Source: an uncultured Ruminococcus sp. (lineage in GTDB: Bacteria; Bacillota; Clostridia; Oscillospirales; Acutalibacteraceae). Taken from it: 8,240 nucleotides of DNA. The notes beneath the pieces were generated by a model. The model saw only the letters and a program-made list of their open reading frames with translations, did no database searches and was not told where the DNA came from. The stretch covers positions 1-8,240 of the forward strand of contig CACYBZ010000331.1 of assembly GCA_902772795.1 (NCBI GenBank), written 5' to 3'. A program made the translations under genes and the position numbers. Of the stretch, positions 1-6,408 are shown one piece after another (the stretch's first letter is position 1; every line of letters starts with the position of its first letter).

Positions 1-16
1 AATGGAAGTATTGATA

Positions 17-694
17 ATGATGAAAAAAAGCACTTTATTATTAAATGCCCTGACAAAATACTTTGTCGGACTGATAGCCGTAGGGTTATTGTTGTTTTTA
101 CCCGCAGGGTCGTTATATTTTGTCAACGGCTGGATTTTTATGGGGGTGTTGTTTGTGCCTATGCTGATAGCAGGTTTTGTCCTGATGGCGAAAAATCCCG
201 AACTGCTCGCCAAACGACTGAACGCCAAAGAAAAACAGTCTGAACAAAAAAATGTGGTGGCAGTCAGCGGAGTTATGTTTCTCAGTGGATTTATTGTGGC
301 GGGTCTGAACTATCGGTTTTCGTGGCATACATTACCAACATGGCTTGTTATTGCAGCATCAGTTATCTTTCTGCTTTCCTATATTATGTACGGCGAAGTT
401 CTGCGTGAAAATACCTATCTTTCCCGAACTATCGAAGTACAGGAAAATCAAAAAGTTGTTGATACAGGCTTATACGGAATTATCCGTCACCCGATGTATT
501 CTGCTACCATACTGTTATTTTTATCCATACCGCTTATCTTAAATTCTTTATACGCCTTTCTCATTTTCCTGATTTATCCTTTTATTATTGTCACCCGACT
601 GAAAAACGAAGAAAAAATACTGGAAAAAGAACTGAACGGCTATACAGAATATCAACAGAAAGTCAGATACAGACTTATCCCTTTTATCTGGTAA
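17..694 (+). CDS. Isoprenylcysteine carboxyl methyltransferase (ICMT/PEMT)-family integral membrane methyltransferase
   Basis: A 225-residue membrane protein. Hydrophobic segments lie at about residues 16-35, 38-58, 80-100, 107-126 and 163-193. The conserved C-terminal block of the ICMT/phospholipid methyltransferase superfamily is clear: GLYGIIRHPMY (residues 151-161), then an EE pair (198-199) and the ending RLIPFIW. In the family this block binds S-adenosylmethionine at the membrane face. The true acceptor of the bacterial members is mostly unknown, so no substrate is assigned. I chose the ATG at 17 because GGAAG (4-8) sits 8 bases upstream. An in-frame ATG at 2 has no visible ribosome site, although the window edge hides its upstream sequence, and the ATG at 20 is also possible. 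A repeat element follows the stop codon. The family is certain; the function is not. Confidence 0.85.
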   Translation: MMKKSTLLLNALTKYFVGLIAVGLLLFLPAGSLYFVNGWIFMGVLFVPMLIAGFVLMAKNPELLAKRLNAKEKQSEQKNVVAVSGVMFLSGFIVAGLNYRFSWHTLPTWLVIAASVIFLLSYIMYGEVLRENTYLSRTIEVQENQKVVDTGLYGIIRHPMYSATILLFLSIPLILNSLYAFLIFLIYPFIIVTRLKNEEKILEKELNGYTEYQQKVRYRLIPFIW

Positions 695-710
695 GTATCG
701 AACGAAGTGA

Positions 711-807
711 GCCTTAAAAGTTTTTTGTCCACTTTTTTTCAAAAAAGTGGACAGGATTTTTAAGGGCGGTAGCCCTTAAACAGGGGTTCGGGGACAGCGT
801 CCCCGAA
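711..807 (+). repeat. Three-hairpin intergenic repeat element, copy 1
   Basis: Three consecutive perfect inverted repeats fill this gap. Hairpin 1: GTCCACTTTTTT (727-738) pairs with AAAAAAGTGGAC (741-752). Hairpin 2: TTAAGGGC (760-767) pairs with GCCCTTAA (772-779), loop GGTA. Hairpin 3: TTCGGGGAC (787-795) pairs with GTCCCCGAA (799-807), loop AGC. The linkers are 7 bases each. Copies 2 and 3 at 1941-2025 and 8156-8240 share this layout. None of the stems is followed by a proper T-run, so this is not a standard terminator. There is no coding potential and no transposase, so a small non-autonomous or REP-like element is the best description. Confidence 0.8.
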
Positions 808-823
808 GAAAAAGAGAGGAGCG

Positions 824-1939
824 ATGACATATATGAAAGCAAAAAAAATCCGAAAAATTATTGTCAGAATACTTTTATCCTTGCTTGCCGTTATCGTACT
901 GTTTACCGTAGGAACATTTATTTTTCACAGTATCAAAAGCAGTCAGGAACTGGATTTGCTGAAAGAAAAAGGCTATTACAATCCTGTTTCCATAGGGGAT
1001 TATTCTCTGAATGTTGCCAAATTCGGTAACGAAAACGGCAAACATACTATTGTCGGTATGGCAGGGCTTGGAATGGGCGATTACTCTGTCGCCGCAAGAA
1101 AAATGACGGCAGAAATTGAAAAGGATAATCTTGTTGTCTTTGTTGACCGTGCAGGTTACGGACTGAGTGAAGATACAAGCGAAGAAATGACAATAGAAAA
1201 AATTGTGGAAGATTACCGTACCGCACTCAAAAACGCAGGCATATCCGCACCCTACATTCTTATGCCACATTCCATAAGCGGAGCATATGCGAATTACTGG
1301 TCAAGCAAATATCCCGATGAAATTGAGGCAGTTGCTATTATAGACGGTTCTCAACTTGATGAAAATGCTTTTAATGACCTCGAAACGGGTAATCCGACAG
1401 TTCAAAAAGGACTTGCTTTTCTGGCAAAACTCGGTTTCAGCCGTTATGTGATGAGAGAATATCAATATCTTTATCCTGACGGTTATTCCGAAGAAGAACA
1501 ATATCTCGGTGACGCTCTGATGTACCGTACTATGGATTCTGTTGCCCATATTTCCGAAGAGGCACTTACAAGGCAAAACGCCCAAAAAGCGTGGAAAGAG
1601 TTGGTTACGAATGATATTCCCAAAATCTACATCTGTGCCAGCTGGGGTGTGAAAACAAAAGAAGAACTCATTGAAGACAACAGGTTTGTCAATGAACAGA
1701 TTGAACGCAATCATTTAGATATGCCGCTGCGACCCACAGAATATAAAGGAAATGAAGAAACAATAGATAAAATCCTGACGGAAATGGAAAAAGCCAGACA
1801 AAATACACTTGTTCCCTATATGAAAAAGATGGGAAACTGTCAGCTTATTCTTGTACCGGGTCAGCATCTGATATATACCCAGAAACCCGAAAAATGCGGA
1901 GAAATGATTCAGAAATTAATTGACAGTCTTAAAAAATAA
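824..1939 (+). CDS. Membrane-anchored alpha/beta hydrolase
   Basis: A 371-residue protein beginning with a basic stretch and one hydrophobic segment (about residues 11-35), probably an uncleaved signal anchor that places the enzyme outside the membrane. The alpha/beta-hydrolase landmarks follow in order: an oxyanion-type loop GMAGLGMGD (78-86), VDRAGYGLS (107-115), a nucleophile elbow PHSISG (148-153, Ser150), IIDGS (172-176) and the catalytic His348 in PGQHLIY. The acid residue cannot be fixed by eye. The elbow departs from the common GHSxGG form. Substrate is unknown: esterase, lipase or peptidase activity are all possible. The start is ambiguous. AGGAG (817-821) lies only 2 bases before the ATG at 824 but 11 bases before the ATG at 833, so the protein may be three residues shorter. 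The gene stands alone between repeat copies 1 and 2. Confidence 0.85.
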   Translation: MTYMKAKKIRKIIVRILLSLLAVIVLFTVGTFIFHSIKSSQELDLLKEKGYYNPVSIGDYSLNVAKFGNENGKHTIVGMAGLGMGDYSVAARKMTAEIEKDNLVVFVDRAGYGLSEDTSEEMTIEKIVEDYRTALKNAGISAPYILMPHSISGAYANYWSSKYPDEIEAVAIIDGSQLDENAFNDLETGNPTVQKGLAFLAKLGFSRYVMREYQYLYPDGYSEEEQYLGDALMYRTMDSVAHISEEALTRQNAQKAWKELVTNDIPKIYICASWGVKTKEELIEDNRFVNEQIERNHLDMPLRPTEYKGNEETIDKILTEMEKARQNTLVPYMKKMGNCQLILVPGQHLIYTQKPEKCGEMIQKLIDSLKK

Positions 1940-1940
1940 A

Positions 1941-2025
1941 GTTTTTTGTCCACTTTTTTTCAAAAAAGTGGCGGATTCCAAAGGCAGAGCCTTTGGTGGG
2001 ATTGTCAAGGGCAACGCCCTTGACA
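1941..2025 (+). repeat. Three-hairpin intergenic repeat element, copy 2
   Basis: Same orientation and layout as copy 1. Hairpin 1: CCACTTTTTT (1950-1959) pairs with AAAAAAGTGG (1962-1971). Hairpin 2: CCAAAGGC (1978-1985) pairs with GCCTTTGG (1989-1996), loop AGA. Hairpin 3: TGTCAAGGGC (2003-2012) pairs with GCCCTTGACA (2016-2025), loop AAC. The linkers are 6 bases each. The first 31 bases (1941-1971) are identical to 720-750 in copy 1, while the stems of hairpins 2 and 3 differ between the copies but stay fully paired. The element begins two bases after the hydrolase stop codon and ends 21 bases before the ispF ribosome site. Confidence 0.8.
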
Positions 2026-2059
2026 GAAACCCGTAAACCTAAACAGAAAGGATTCCTAT

Positions 2060-2545
2060 ATGATGAGTATGATAAGAATAGGGCACGGCTATGACGTACA
2101 CCGCCTGACGGAAAACCGAAAATTGATATTGGGCGGTGTGGAAATTCCCTATGAAAAGGGTCTGCTGGGACATTCGGACGCTGATGTATTGCTTCACGCA
2201 ATAGCGGACGCACTGCTTGGAGCATTGGCTTTAGGAGATATCGGCAAATTTTTCCCCGACAATGACCCGAAATATAAAGGTGCTGACAGTCTTTTACTGC
2301 TGAAAGCGGTCAATGATTTTATCAAAGCTGAGGGGTATCAGGTCGGCAATATTGACGCTACGGTTATCGCACAGGCCCCGAAGTTAAGACCTTATATTGA
2401 TACCATGAGAAAAAACATTGCTGAAGTATGCAGTACCGCAGTAGAAAACATCAGCGTCAAGGCAACCACAGAAGAACGCTTAGGATTTACGGGCAGTGGC
2501 GAAGGCATTTCGGCACACGCTGTCTGTATTCTGGAAAAAATATGA
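2060..2545 (+). CDS. ispF: 2-C-methyl-D-erythritol 2,4-cyclodiphosphate synthase
   Basis: IspF converts CDP-methylerythritol 2-phosphate to methylerythritol 2,4-cyclodiphosphate, releasing CMP, in the cytoplasmic MEP route to isoprenoid precursors. The 161 residues match the usual length of about 155-160. The N-terminal signature [11 protein letters not shown] supplies the metal ligands Asp12 and His14, and [19 protein letters not shown] (35-53) supplies His46. The C-terminal block [17 protein letters not shown] (134-150) is the CMP-side motif containing the conserved Glu. AAAGGA (2047-2052) lies 7 bases before the first ATG, which fixes the start at 2060 rather than the ATGs at 2063 or 2069. 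The stop overlaps the start of hemW (ATGA), so the two are probably co-translated. No sigma-A promoter is obvious in the repeat-filled upstream gap. Confidence 0.96.
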   Translation: MMSMIRIGHGYDVHRLTENRKLILGGVEIPYEKGLLGHSDADVLLHAIADALLGALALGDIGKFFPDNDPKYKGADSLLLLKAVNDFIKAEGYQVGNIDATVIAQAPKLRPYIDTMRKNIAEVCSTAVENISVKATTEERLGFTGSGEGISAHAVCILEKI

Positions 2546-3651
2546 ATAATCCTTGCGGTCTTTATGTGCATATACCGTTTTGTCAGTCAAAATGCCCCTA
2601 TTGCGACTTTTTTTCCCGACCTTTTGACTGTTCGGAAGCGGACAATTATGTCAGTCATCTTATATGTCAGATGGAAATATACGGCAGACTTTATGCACAG
2701 AAAGTTTTTGATACGCTCTACATCGGGGGAGGTACGCCGAGTGTTATCGGTACAGACAATCTTTTCCGTATTGTGACAGCGGCAAAAAGCAATTTCCGTT
2801 TTCTTTCTTCTGTTGAAATCACTGTGGAGATGAATCCCTGTTCCGCCCGAAAGATTGACTTTGAAAAATTATCACAGGCAGGTGTCAACAGAATTTCCTT
2901 AGGTGTGCAGAGTGCCGACAGGGAAGAACTGCGGTTACTGGGACGAATTCACAGCAATGATGATGTTATCCATACCGTCTTACAGGTTCGGCAGGCAGGT
3001 ATTGACAATATTTCCATGGATATCATGGTGGGTATTGCCCGACAGACAATTCACTCTTTGCAAAATTCCCTTGACTTCTGTATTGACAACGGTGCAGAAC
3101 ACATTTCCGCCTATCTGCTCAAGATTGAACCCCATACCCCTTATCAGAAACTTGCCTCTGTTCTGGCTCTCCCTGACGAGGACGGACAGGCGGATTTCTA
3201 TGAATATATGCAGAACTATCTTTCCGAAAAGGGATATGCTCAATATGAAATTTCCAACTTTTCGTTGTCGGGTCGGGAAAGCCGTCATAATCTCAAATAC
3301 TGGAACTGTGACGAATATCTCGGTATAGGGGTATCCGCTCATTCGCTTATGGACGGCAGACGCTTTTACTGTCCCCGAAATATGCAGTCATTTTATAACG
3401 ACATGACCGTTGATGACGGCGAGGGAGCAACCGAACAGGAATATATCATGTTGCGGTTAAGACTGCGTGACGGTATTGTCTTTGAGGAATATCAGAACTT
3501 GTTCGGCAAATCATTGTCTGTCCGTTGTCTGAAAACAGCCGAAAAATACAGCCGATACGGACTTGTCAATATACAGACAGACCGTATCAGCCTTACCCCG
3601 AAAGGTTTTCTGCTTTCCAATACCCTTATAGCGGATATGCTCGAAGATTGA
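2542..3651 (+). CDS. hemW: Radical SAM heme chaperone HemW (coproporphyrinogen III oxidase-like)
   Basis: A 369-residue member of the HemW/HemN family. The cluster motif is [14 protein letters not shown] (10-23), with Cys14, Cys18 and Cys21 in CX3CX2C spacing to bind the SAM-coordinated 4Fe-4S cluster. IGGGTPS (61-67), VEMNP (95-99), RISLGVQS (117-124), YEISNFS (235-241), RHNLKYWN (248-255) and [10 protein letters not shown] (259-268) are HemW family blocks. HemW is thought to deliver heme to membrane proteins and not to oxidise coproporphyrinogen; older annotations say oxygen-independent coproporphyrinogen oxidase. The ATG at 2542 was chosen because it overlaps the ispF stop by 4 bases and begins just before the first conserved block. 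An in-frame extension upstream reads through ispF and is spurious. Only weak ribosome site sequence (GGAA) precedes it, consistent with coupling to ispF. The usual GLPGQT-like motif reads GIARQT here (164-169). Confidence 0.94.
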   Translation: MNNPCGLYVHIPFCQSKCPYCDFFSRPFDCSEADNYVSHLICQMEIYGRLYAQKVFDTLYIGGGTPSVIGTDNLFRIVTAAKSNFRFLSSVEITVEMNPCSARKIDFEKLSQAGVNRISLGVQSADREELRLLGRIHSNDDVIHTVLQVRQAGIDNISMDIMVGIARQTIHSLQNSLDFCIDNGAEHISAYLLKIEPHTPYQKLASVLALPDEDGQADFYEYMQNYLSEKGYAQYEISNFSLSGRESRHNLKYWNCDEYLGIGVSAHSLMDGRRFYCPRNMQSFYNDMTVDDGEGATEQEYIMLRLRLRDGIVFEEYQNLFGKSLSVRCLKTAEKYSRYGLVNIQTDRISLTPKGFLLSNTLIADMLED

Positions 3652-3683
3652 CAGGAAAAAGCAAATTGTCAAAGTTCTTTTTT
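3648..3683 (+). terminator. Possible weak terminator between convergent hemW and permease genes
   Basis: TTGACA (3648-3653) and TGTCAA (3667-3672) form a 6-base-pair inverted repeat spanning both stop codons, with a run of six T at 3678-3683 on the plus strand. The stem is short and AT-rich with a 13-base loop, so this is only a candidate for ending hemW transcription. It matters because the two converging genes are separated by just 17 bases. Confidence 0.25.
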
Positions 3684-4310
3684 ACTGTATATTCTCACGG
3701 AAAGCCACCATGAGAACACACAAAACACGATGATAATACCGCTCCATATTTCAACAACAGGAATATTTTCGCTGAAATGTGTTGTATTATCTGTGTTTGC
3801 GATTACTGCTATCAAAGTGATGTAGACAGCCACAAAAACAAGATTTACGATTCTTGCTTTTCGGTAGCCGATTTTGAACGTAAGCGGAAACATCAGACAG
3901 ACGATAAACAATATTCCCAACAGTATTGTTTCCAGATGGTGAAATGCCAAACGGATAATTTCACTTGTATTGACCTGCCATATGATGTTGGAAAGACACA
4001 TCAATACCGACGATGCCAACCATATGCCGACCATATTTCCTATGGTAAACAGATATTTTTCTGATACAAATGTTTTTCGGGAAACGGGAAACGTATCACA
4101 GCAGACATTCCATCTGGATATCTCATCGTCTTGCAGTGAAGACAAGGAAAATATGGTCATTGCCAGAGAGCCGAACACGCAAGCATTATGCCCGTGTTCA
4201 TTTCTTAACGTGCAGATTGAACCGACAACCGTTATCAGTACGGAAAGCCTGAATAAAATTTTATGTTGTCTGAAGATAAAATAATAATCTTTTAATATTA
4301 ACCCTTTCAT
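3669..4310 (-). CDS. ABC-2 type transporter permease, second paralog
   Basis: A 213-residue membrane protein with about six hydrophobic segments (near residues 17-34, 44-58, 86-108, 125-143, 152-171 and 186-206). It starts MKGLILKDYYF, carries CDTFPVSRKTFVSEKYLF (71-88) and FPLTFKIGYRKARIV (141-155), and ends with Lys-Glu-Leu. These blocks match the short ABC-2 permease family (ABC2_membrane_5-like) and the neighbouring permease at 4329-5000, from which it probably arose by tandem duplication or vice versa. It would form the membrane channel with the ATPase at 5002-5850, either as a heterodimer with its paralog or as a separate complex. AAAGGG lies 10 bases before the ATG. It is the last gene of the operon, 18 bases after the previous gene, and converges on hemW. 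The exported substrate cannot be told from sequence. Confidence 0.85.
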   Translation of the reverse strand: MKGLILKDYYFIFRQHKILFRLSVLITVVGSICTLRNEHGHNACVFGSLAMTIFSLSSLQDDEISRWNVCCDTFPVSRKTFVSEKYLFTIGNMVGIWLASSVLMCLSNIIWQVNTSEIIRLAFHHLETILLGILFIVCLMFPLTFKIGYRKARIVNLVFVAVYITLIAVIANTDNTTHFSENIPVVEIWSGIIIVFCVFSWWLSVRIYSKKEL

Positions 4311-4328
4311 AAGGCTGTATCCCTTTCT

Positions 4329-5000
4329 TTACAGTTCCCTTTTTTTGTACACCTTTACCGAAATCAGCCACGAAATCACACACAGCACTACGGTAACACC
4401 GATAACAATTCCTGTAACGGGTAAATTTCCGTCCGTCTGCTGTACCAGATGTTGCACCAAGGAAATATTTTCTGTGTCACTCATACGAGAAAGAACCATC
4501 GCAACAGAACCTGAATAAAGACCTATCAGAACAAAAAGTACGATTCTTGCTTTCTGATAACCGAATTTGAATGTCAACGGAAAAATGATACAAGGCATTA
4601 CCGACAGTCCGATTACCATTGACAGATTATCCATTATTATGTTAAGCATTTCTCTTGTATCTACCTGCCATCTGATGTTGGAAAGGATTATCAGTATTGA
4701 CGAAATCAGCCACAAGGCAACAGTGCTGCCTATGATAAAGATATATTTTTCCGTTACGAATGTCTTTCGGGAAACAGGAAAAGTATCGCAGTAAACATGC
4801 CACTTTGTTGCCTCGTCATATGTGAGTGTGGACATCGTTGCTATCATAAAGAAAAATATGCCGTAAAGGTAAGATGATGAAAATACCCGAACATTCAGCA
4901 GAGTAGCAGAACCTACCACCGTAAACAACATTGCGATGATTAACAGCAATTTGTTTCTTCTTGAAACAAAATAAAAATCTTTTAACAGCAAGCCTTTCAT
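4329..5000 (-). CDS. ABC-2 type transporter permease, first paralog
   Basis: A 223-residue membrane protein with about six hydrophobic segments (near residues 17-35, 45-60, 86-108, 125-143, 151-171 and 195-217). Shared landmarks with its downstream paralog are MKGLLLKDFYF at the start, CDTFPVSRKTFVTEKYIF (71-88), FPLTFKFGYQKARIV (140-154) and a Lys-Arg-Glu-Leu end. The block around PVSRK..V.EKY is typical of short ABC-2 permeases that pair with YtrB/BcrA-like ATPases. The ATG at 5000 lies one base after the ATPase stop codon. AAGGGGG, inside the end of the ATPase gene, precedes it by 9 bases, so translation is probably coupled. Substrate is unknown; drug, peptide or envelope-stress export is an inference from the operon type only. 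Confidence 0.87.
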   Translation of the reverse strand: MKGLLLKDFYFVSRRNKLLLIIAMLFTVVGSATLLNVRVFSSSYLYGIFFFMIATMSTLTYDEATKWHVYCDTFPVSRKTFVTEKYIFIIGSTVALWLISSILIILSNIRWQVDTREMLNIIMDNLSMVIGLSVMPCIIFPLTFKFGYQKARIVLFVLIGLYSGSVAMVLSRMSDTENISLVQHLVQQTDGNLPVTGIVIGVTVVLCVISWLISVKVYKKREL

Positions 5001-5001
5001 T

Positions 5002-5850
5002 TCAGTTTTCCCCCTTTACCATGAATACAAACATTTCTTCCACATCAGTGGGTGTTACCGACATACCTTTCGGAATATTGCGACGTTCCATAAGCAATGT
5101 AATTCCGTAAGGTGTTTCTTTTTTGCCGATGACAGTTTCTTTTTTTATGTTCTTCATCTGTTCCTTGCTACAGCTGACCAAGCCGTATTTTTCTCTTAAC
5201 AAATCCTTTTCTTCACAAAGCAGTAATCTGCCGTCGTGCATAAAGACGATGTAGTCACAGATTTTGTCCAGGTCGCTGACGATGTGAGAGGAAACCAGAA
5301 TGGAATGATTTTCGTTTCGGGTGAATTCCATGAAAATATCGTTGACTTCATCACGCATGACAGGGTCAAGACCGTTGGTAGCTTCATCGAGAATGAGCAG
5401 TTCAGGTTTGTGTGAAAGTGCAATGGCAAGTCCGAGTTTCATTTTCATTCCTTTGGAAAATTCCTTGAATGTCTTGTTTTCGGGAACTTTCAGTTTTTTT
5501 ACATAGTGCAGAAAATCCTTTTCGTTCCAGTTGGTGAAAATATTTTTCATAATTTTATTGACATCTTTTACCGTGAGAAAATCAGGAATACCAGGTTCAT
5601 CAAGTACGACACCGATGTTGTTTTTCACGTCACAAAGTTCAGTCAGGTTATCTTTGCCGAGTACGGTGACAGTACCGTTATCTTTTTTAATCATGTTCAG
5701 TATCAGTTTGATGAGGGTAGTTTTACCTGCACCATTTTCGCCGATAAGCCCCACGATACTGCCTGACGGTACTTCCAGACTGAAATTCTCAATCTTAAAT
5801 TCTTTGTATGATTTTGACAGATTTTTAATTTCAATGACATTTTTACTCAT
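5002..5850 (-). CDS. ABC transporter ATP-binding protein (YtrB/BcrA-like)
   Basis: A 282-residue cytoplasmic ATPase that would power the two permeases encoded downstream. Walker A is GENGAGKTT (37-45, Lys43), the signature is FSKGM (131-135) in place of LSGGQ, Walker B is LLILDEATNGLDP (151-163, Glu156 as the catalytic base) and the H-loop is SSHIVSD with His189. The Q-loop region reads VVLDEP (81-86) without the glutamine, as I recall for ATPases of this group. The roughly 70 C-terminal residues beyond the nucleotide-binding domain are typical of these exporters. GGAGG (5864-5860) lies 9 bases before the ATG. The start overlaps the end of the gntR-type gene by 8 bases, which suggests coupled translation of regulator and ATPase. 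The cargo is not predictable. Confidence 0.93.
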   Translation of the reverse strand: MSKNVIEIKNLSKSYKEFKIENFSLEVPSGSIVGLIGENGAGKTTLIKLILNMIKKDNGTVTVLGKDNLTELCDVKNNIGVVLDEPGIPDFLTVKDVNKIMKNIFTNWNEKDFLHYVKKLKVPENKTFKEFSKGMKMKLGLAIALSHKPELLILDEATNGLDPVMRDEVNDIFMEFTRNENHSILVSSHIVSDLDKICDYIVFMHDGRLLLCEEKDLLREKYGLVSCSKEQMKNIKKETVIGKKETPYGITLLMERRNIPKGMSVTPTDVEEMFVFMVKGEN

Positions 5851-6226
5851 TATGATGTTCCTCCATTATTGTTGTCAGCATTTCCAGAATATCCTGTTCT
5901 GAGAGATGGCAGTTTTTTGCCAGTTGCAGAATGGTAAGTATATGGTCTTCAATTTCTTTCAGATTCTCCTCCTGAAGAAGATGGAGATTTTGTTTTGCCA
6001 CGAAACAGCCTTTTCCCGTTACAGTATAGATAAAGCCGTTTTTTTCCAGTTCATCATAGGCTCTTTTGGTAGTGATAACGCTGATACGCAGGTCTTTGGC
6101 GAGATTGCGGATAGACGGCAGAGGCGTGTCAGCAGAAAGTGTGCCGTTGATGATGTCGGCTTTTATCTGCGTATAAATCTGTGCATATATGGGTTGACCG
6201 CTGTGGTTGTCAATGAATATATGGAT
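5843..6226 (-). CDS. GntR-family (YtrA-like) transcriptional repressor with an ATC start codon
   Basis: Translating the minus strand gives a 127-residue full-length YtrA-type regulator. QPIYAQIYTQIKADIINGTL (11-30) begins the winged-helix domain. LPSIRNLAKDLRIS (36-49), TTKRAYDELEKNGFI (52-66) and GKGCFVA (71-77) are the GntR DNA-binding signature, followed by a short helical tail (about 80-127) that probably dimerises. No ATG, GTG or TTG exists at the N-terminus: a TAA stop (6241-6239) is in frame just upstream, and the first in-frame ATG lies near the C-terminus. The ATC at 6226-6224 is the best start. It is 7 bases from a near-perfect ribosome site, the protein then begins where family members do, and one base change would make it ATG. 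ATA (6220) and ATT (6214) are poorer options. The stop overlaps the ATPase start. The palindrome at 6240-6265 is its likely operator. Confidence 0.88.
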   Translation of the reverse strand: MHIFIDNHSGQPIYAQIYTQIKADIINGTLSADTPLPSIRNLAKDLRISVITTKRAYDELEKNGFIYTVTGKGCFVAKQNLHLLQEENLKEIEDHILTILQLAKNCHLSEQDILEMLTTIMEEHHNE

Positions 6227-6229
6227 AGT

Positions 6230-6241
6230 ATCACCTTCTTA
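6230..6241 (-). promoter_or_regulatory. Near-perfect Shine-Dalgarno sequence of the GntR-type gene
   Basis: The minus strand reads TAAGAAGGTGAT, 11 of 12 bases matching the complement of the 16S rRNA 3' end (TAAGGAGGTGAT). Its GG ends 7 bases before the ATC at 6226. It decides the start of this gene and could offset the weak start codon. Confidence 0.75.
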
Positions 6242-6268
6242 TATACTGTATATAAACAGTATATACAG
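6240..6268. promoter_or_regulatory. Palindromic operator of the GntR/ABC operon
   Basis: TATATACTGT (6240-6249) and ACAGTATATA (6256-6265) form a perfect 10-base inverted repeat with a 6-base spacer. A second, overlapping palindrome pairs CTGTATATA (6246-6254) with TATATACAG (6260-6268). The site covers the -10 element and the presumed start of the minus-strand transcript and abuts the ribosome site, the usual place for GntR/YtrA autorepression. Binding by the adjacent regulator is inferred. Confidence 0.72.
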
Positions 6269-6286
6269 TAATTACAGTTTTGTCAA
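6258..6286 (-). promoter_or_regulatory. Sigma-A promoter of the GntR/ABC operon
   Basis: On the minus strand there is a consensus -35 TTGACA (6286-6281), a 17-base spacer and a -10 TATACT (6263-6258), one base from consensus. Transcription would start near 6251, giving a leader of about 25 bases before the regulator's start. The -10 lies inside the palindromic operator, so repressor bound there would block polymerase. Confidence 0.78.
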
Positions 6287-6334
6287 GGGAAAGGGGAAAA
6301 ATTATTTCCGAACCATGAATATTTGAAATTTTGG

Positions 6335-6363
6335 TTGAATTTTCAGGTGATTTATTGTATAAT
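6335..6363 (+). promoter_or_regulatory. Sigma-A promoter of recA
   Basis: A -35-like TTGAAT (6335-6340), a 17-base spacer and a perfect -10 TATAAT (6358-6363) predict a transcription start near 6370 and a leader of about 39 bases before recA. It diverges from the GntR/ABC promoter, with 48 bases between the two -35 elements. Confidence 0.7.
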
Positions 6364-6366
6364 GAG

Positions 6367-6388
6367 ATAAAACAAATTTTCGTTTTAT
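6367..6388. promoter_or_regulatory. Candidate operator palindrome at the recA transcription start
   Basis: ATAAAAC (6367-6373) and GTTTTAT (6382-6388) form a perfect 7-base inverted repeat with an 8-base centre, covering roughly -3 to +19 of the predicted recA transcript. The position suits a repressor such as LexA, but the sequence is not the Gram-positive SOS box GAAC-N4-GTTC, and none of those is seen nearby. In such AT-rich DNA it could be chance. Confidence 0.35.
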
Positions 6389-6408
6389 GTGCAGGAGGGC
6401 AATTATCT

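Noticed and set aside
727..752. Hairpin 1 of repeat copy 1 as a rho-independent terminator
   Set aside because: The stem core is A/T, the T-run precedes the stem on the plus strand, and no T-run follows closely on either strand. It is better seen as part of the repeat element.
711..2025. CRISPR array or transposon
   Set aside because: There are only two same-strand copies more than 1 kb apart with a gene between them, no spacers, no cas genes and no transposase.
2020..2048. TTGACA at 2020-2025 upstream of ispF as a -35 element
   Set aside because: No -10-like hexamer lies 15-19 bases downstream, and the TTGACA is simply the right arm of hairpin 3 of repeat copy 2.
2428..2541. N-terminal extension of hemW reaching back inside ispF
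   Set aside because: The extra 38 residues are ispF read in another frame, with no HemW similarity. The ATG at 2542 overlaps the ispF stop as expected for coupled genes.
5906..6271. Plus-strand open frame of 121 codons
   Set aside because: It lies opposite the GntR-type gene, has no ribosome site and no recognisable domain. The minus-strand frame carries an intact GntR signature.
6310..6321. GAAC near recA as half of an SOS box
   Set aside because: The second half reads AATA, not GTTC, so the dyad is absent.
6331..6408. N-terminal extension of recA from the ATG at 6331
   Set aside because: It would start upstream of the TATAAT promoter element and adds residues not found in RecA. AGGAGG and the MAKEK-like start support 6409.
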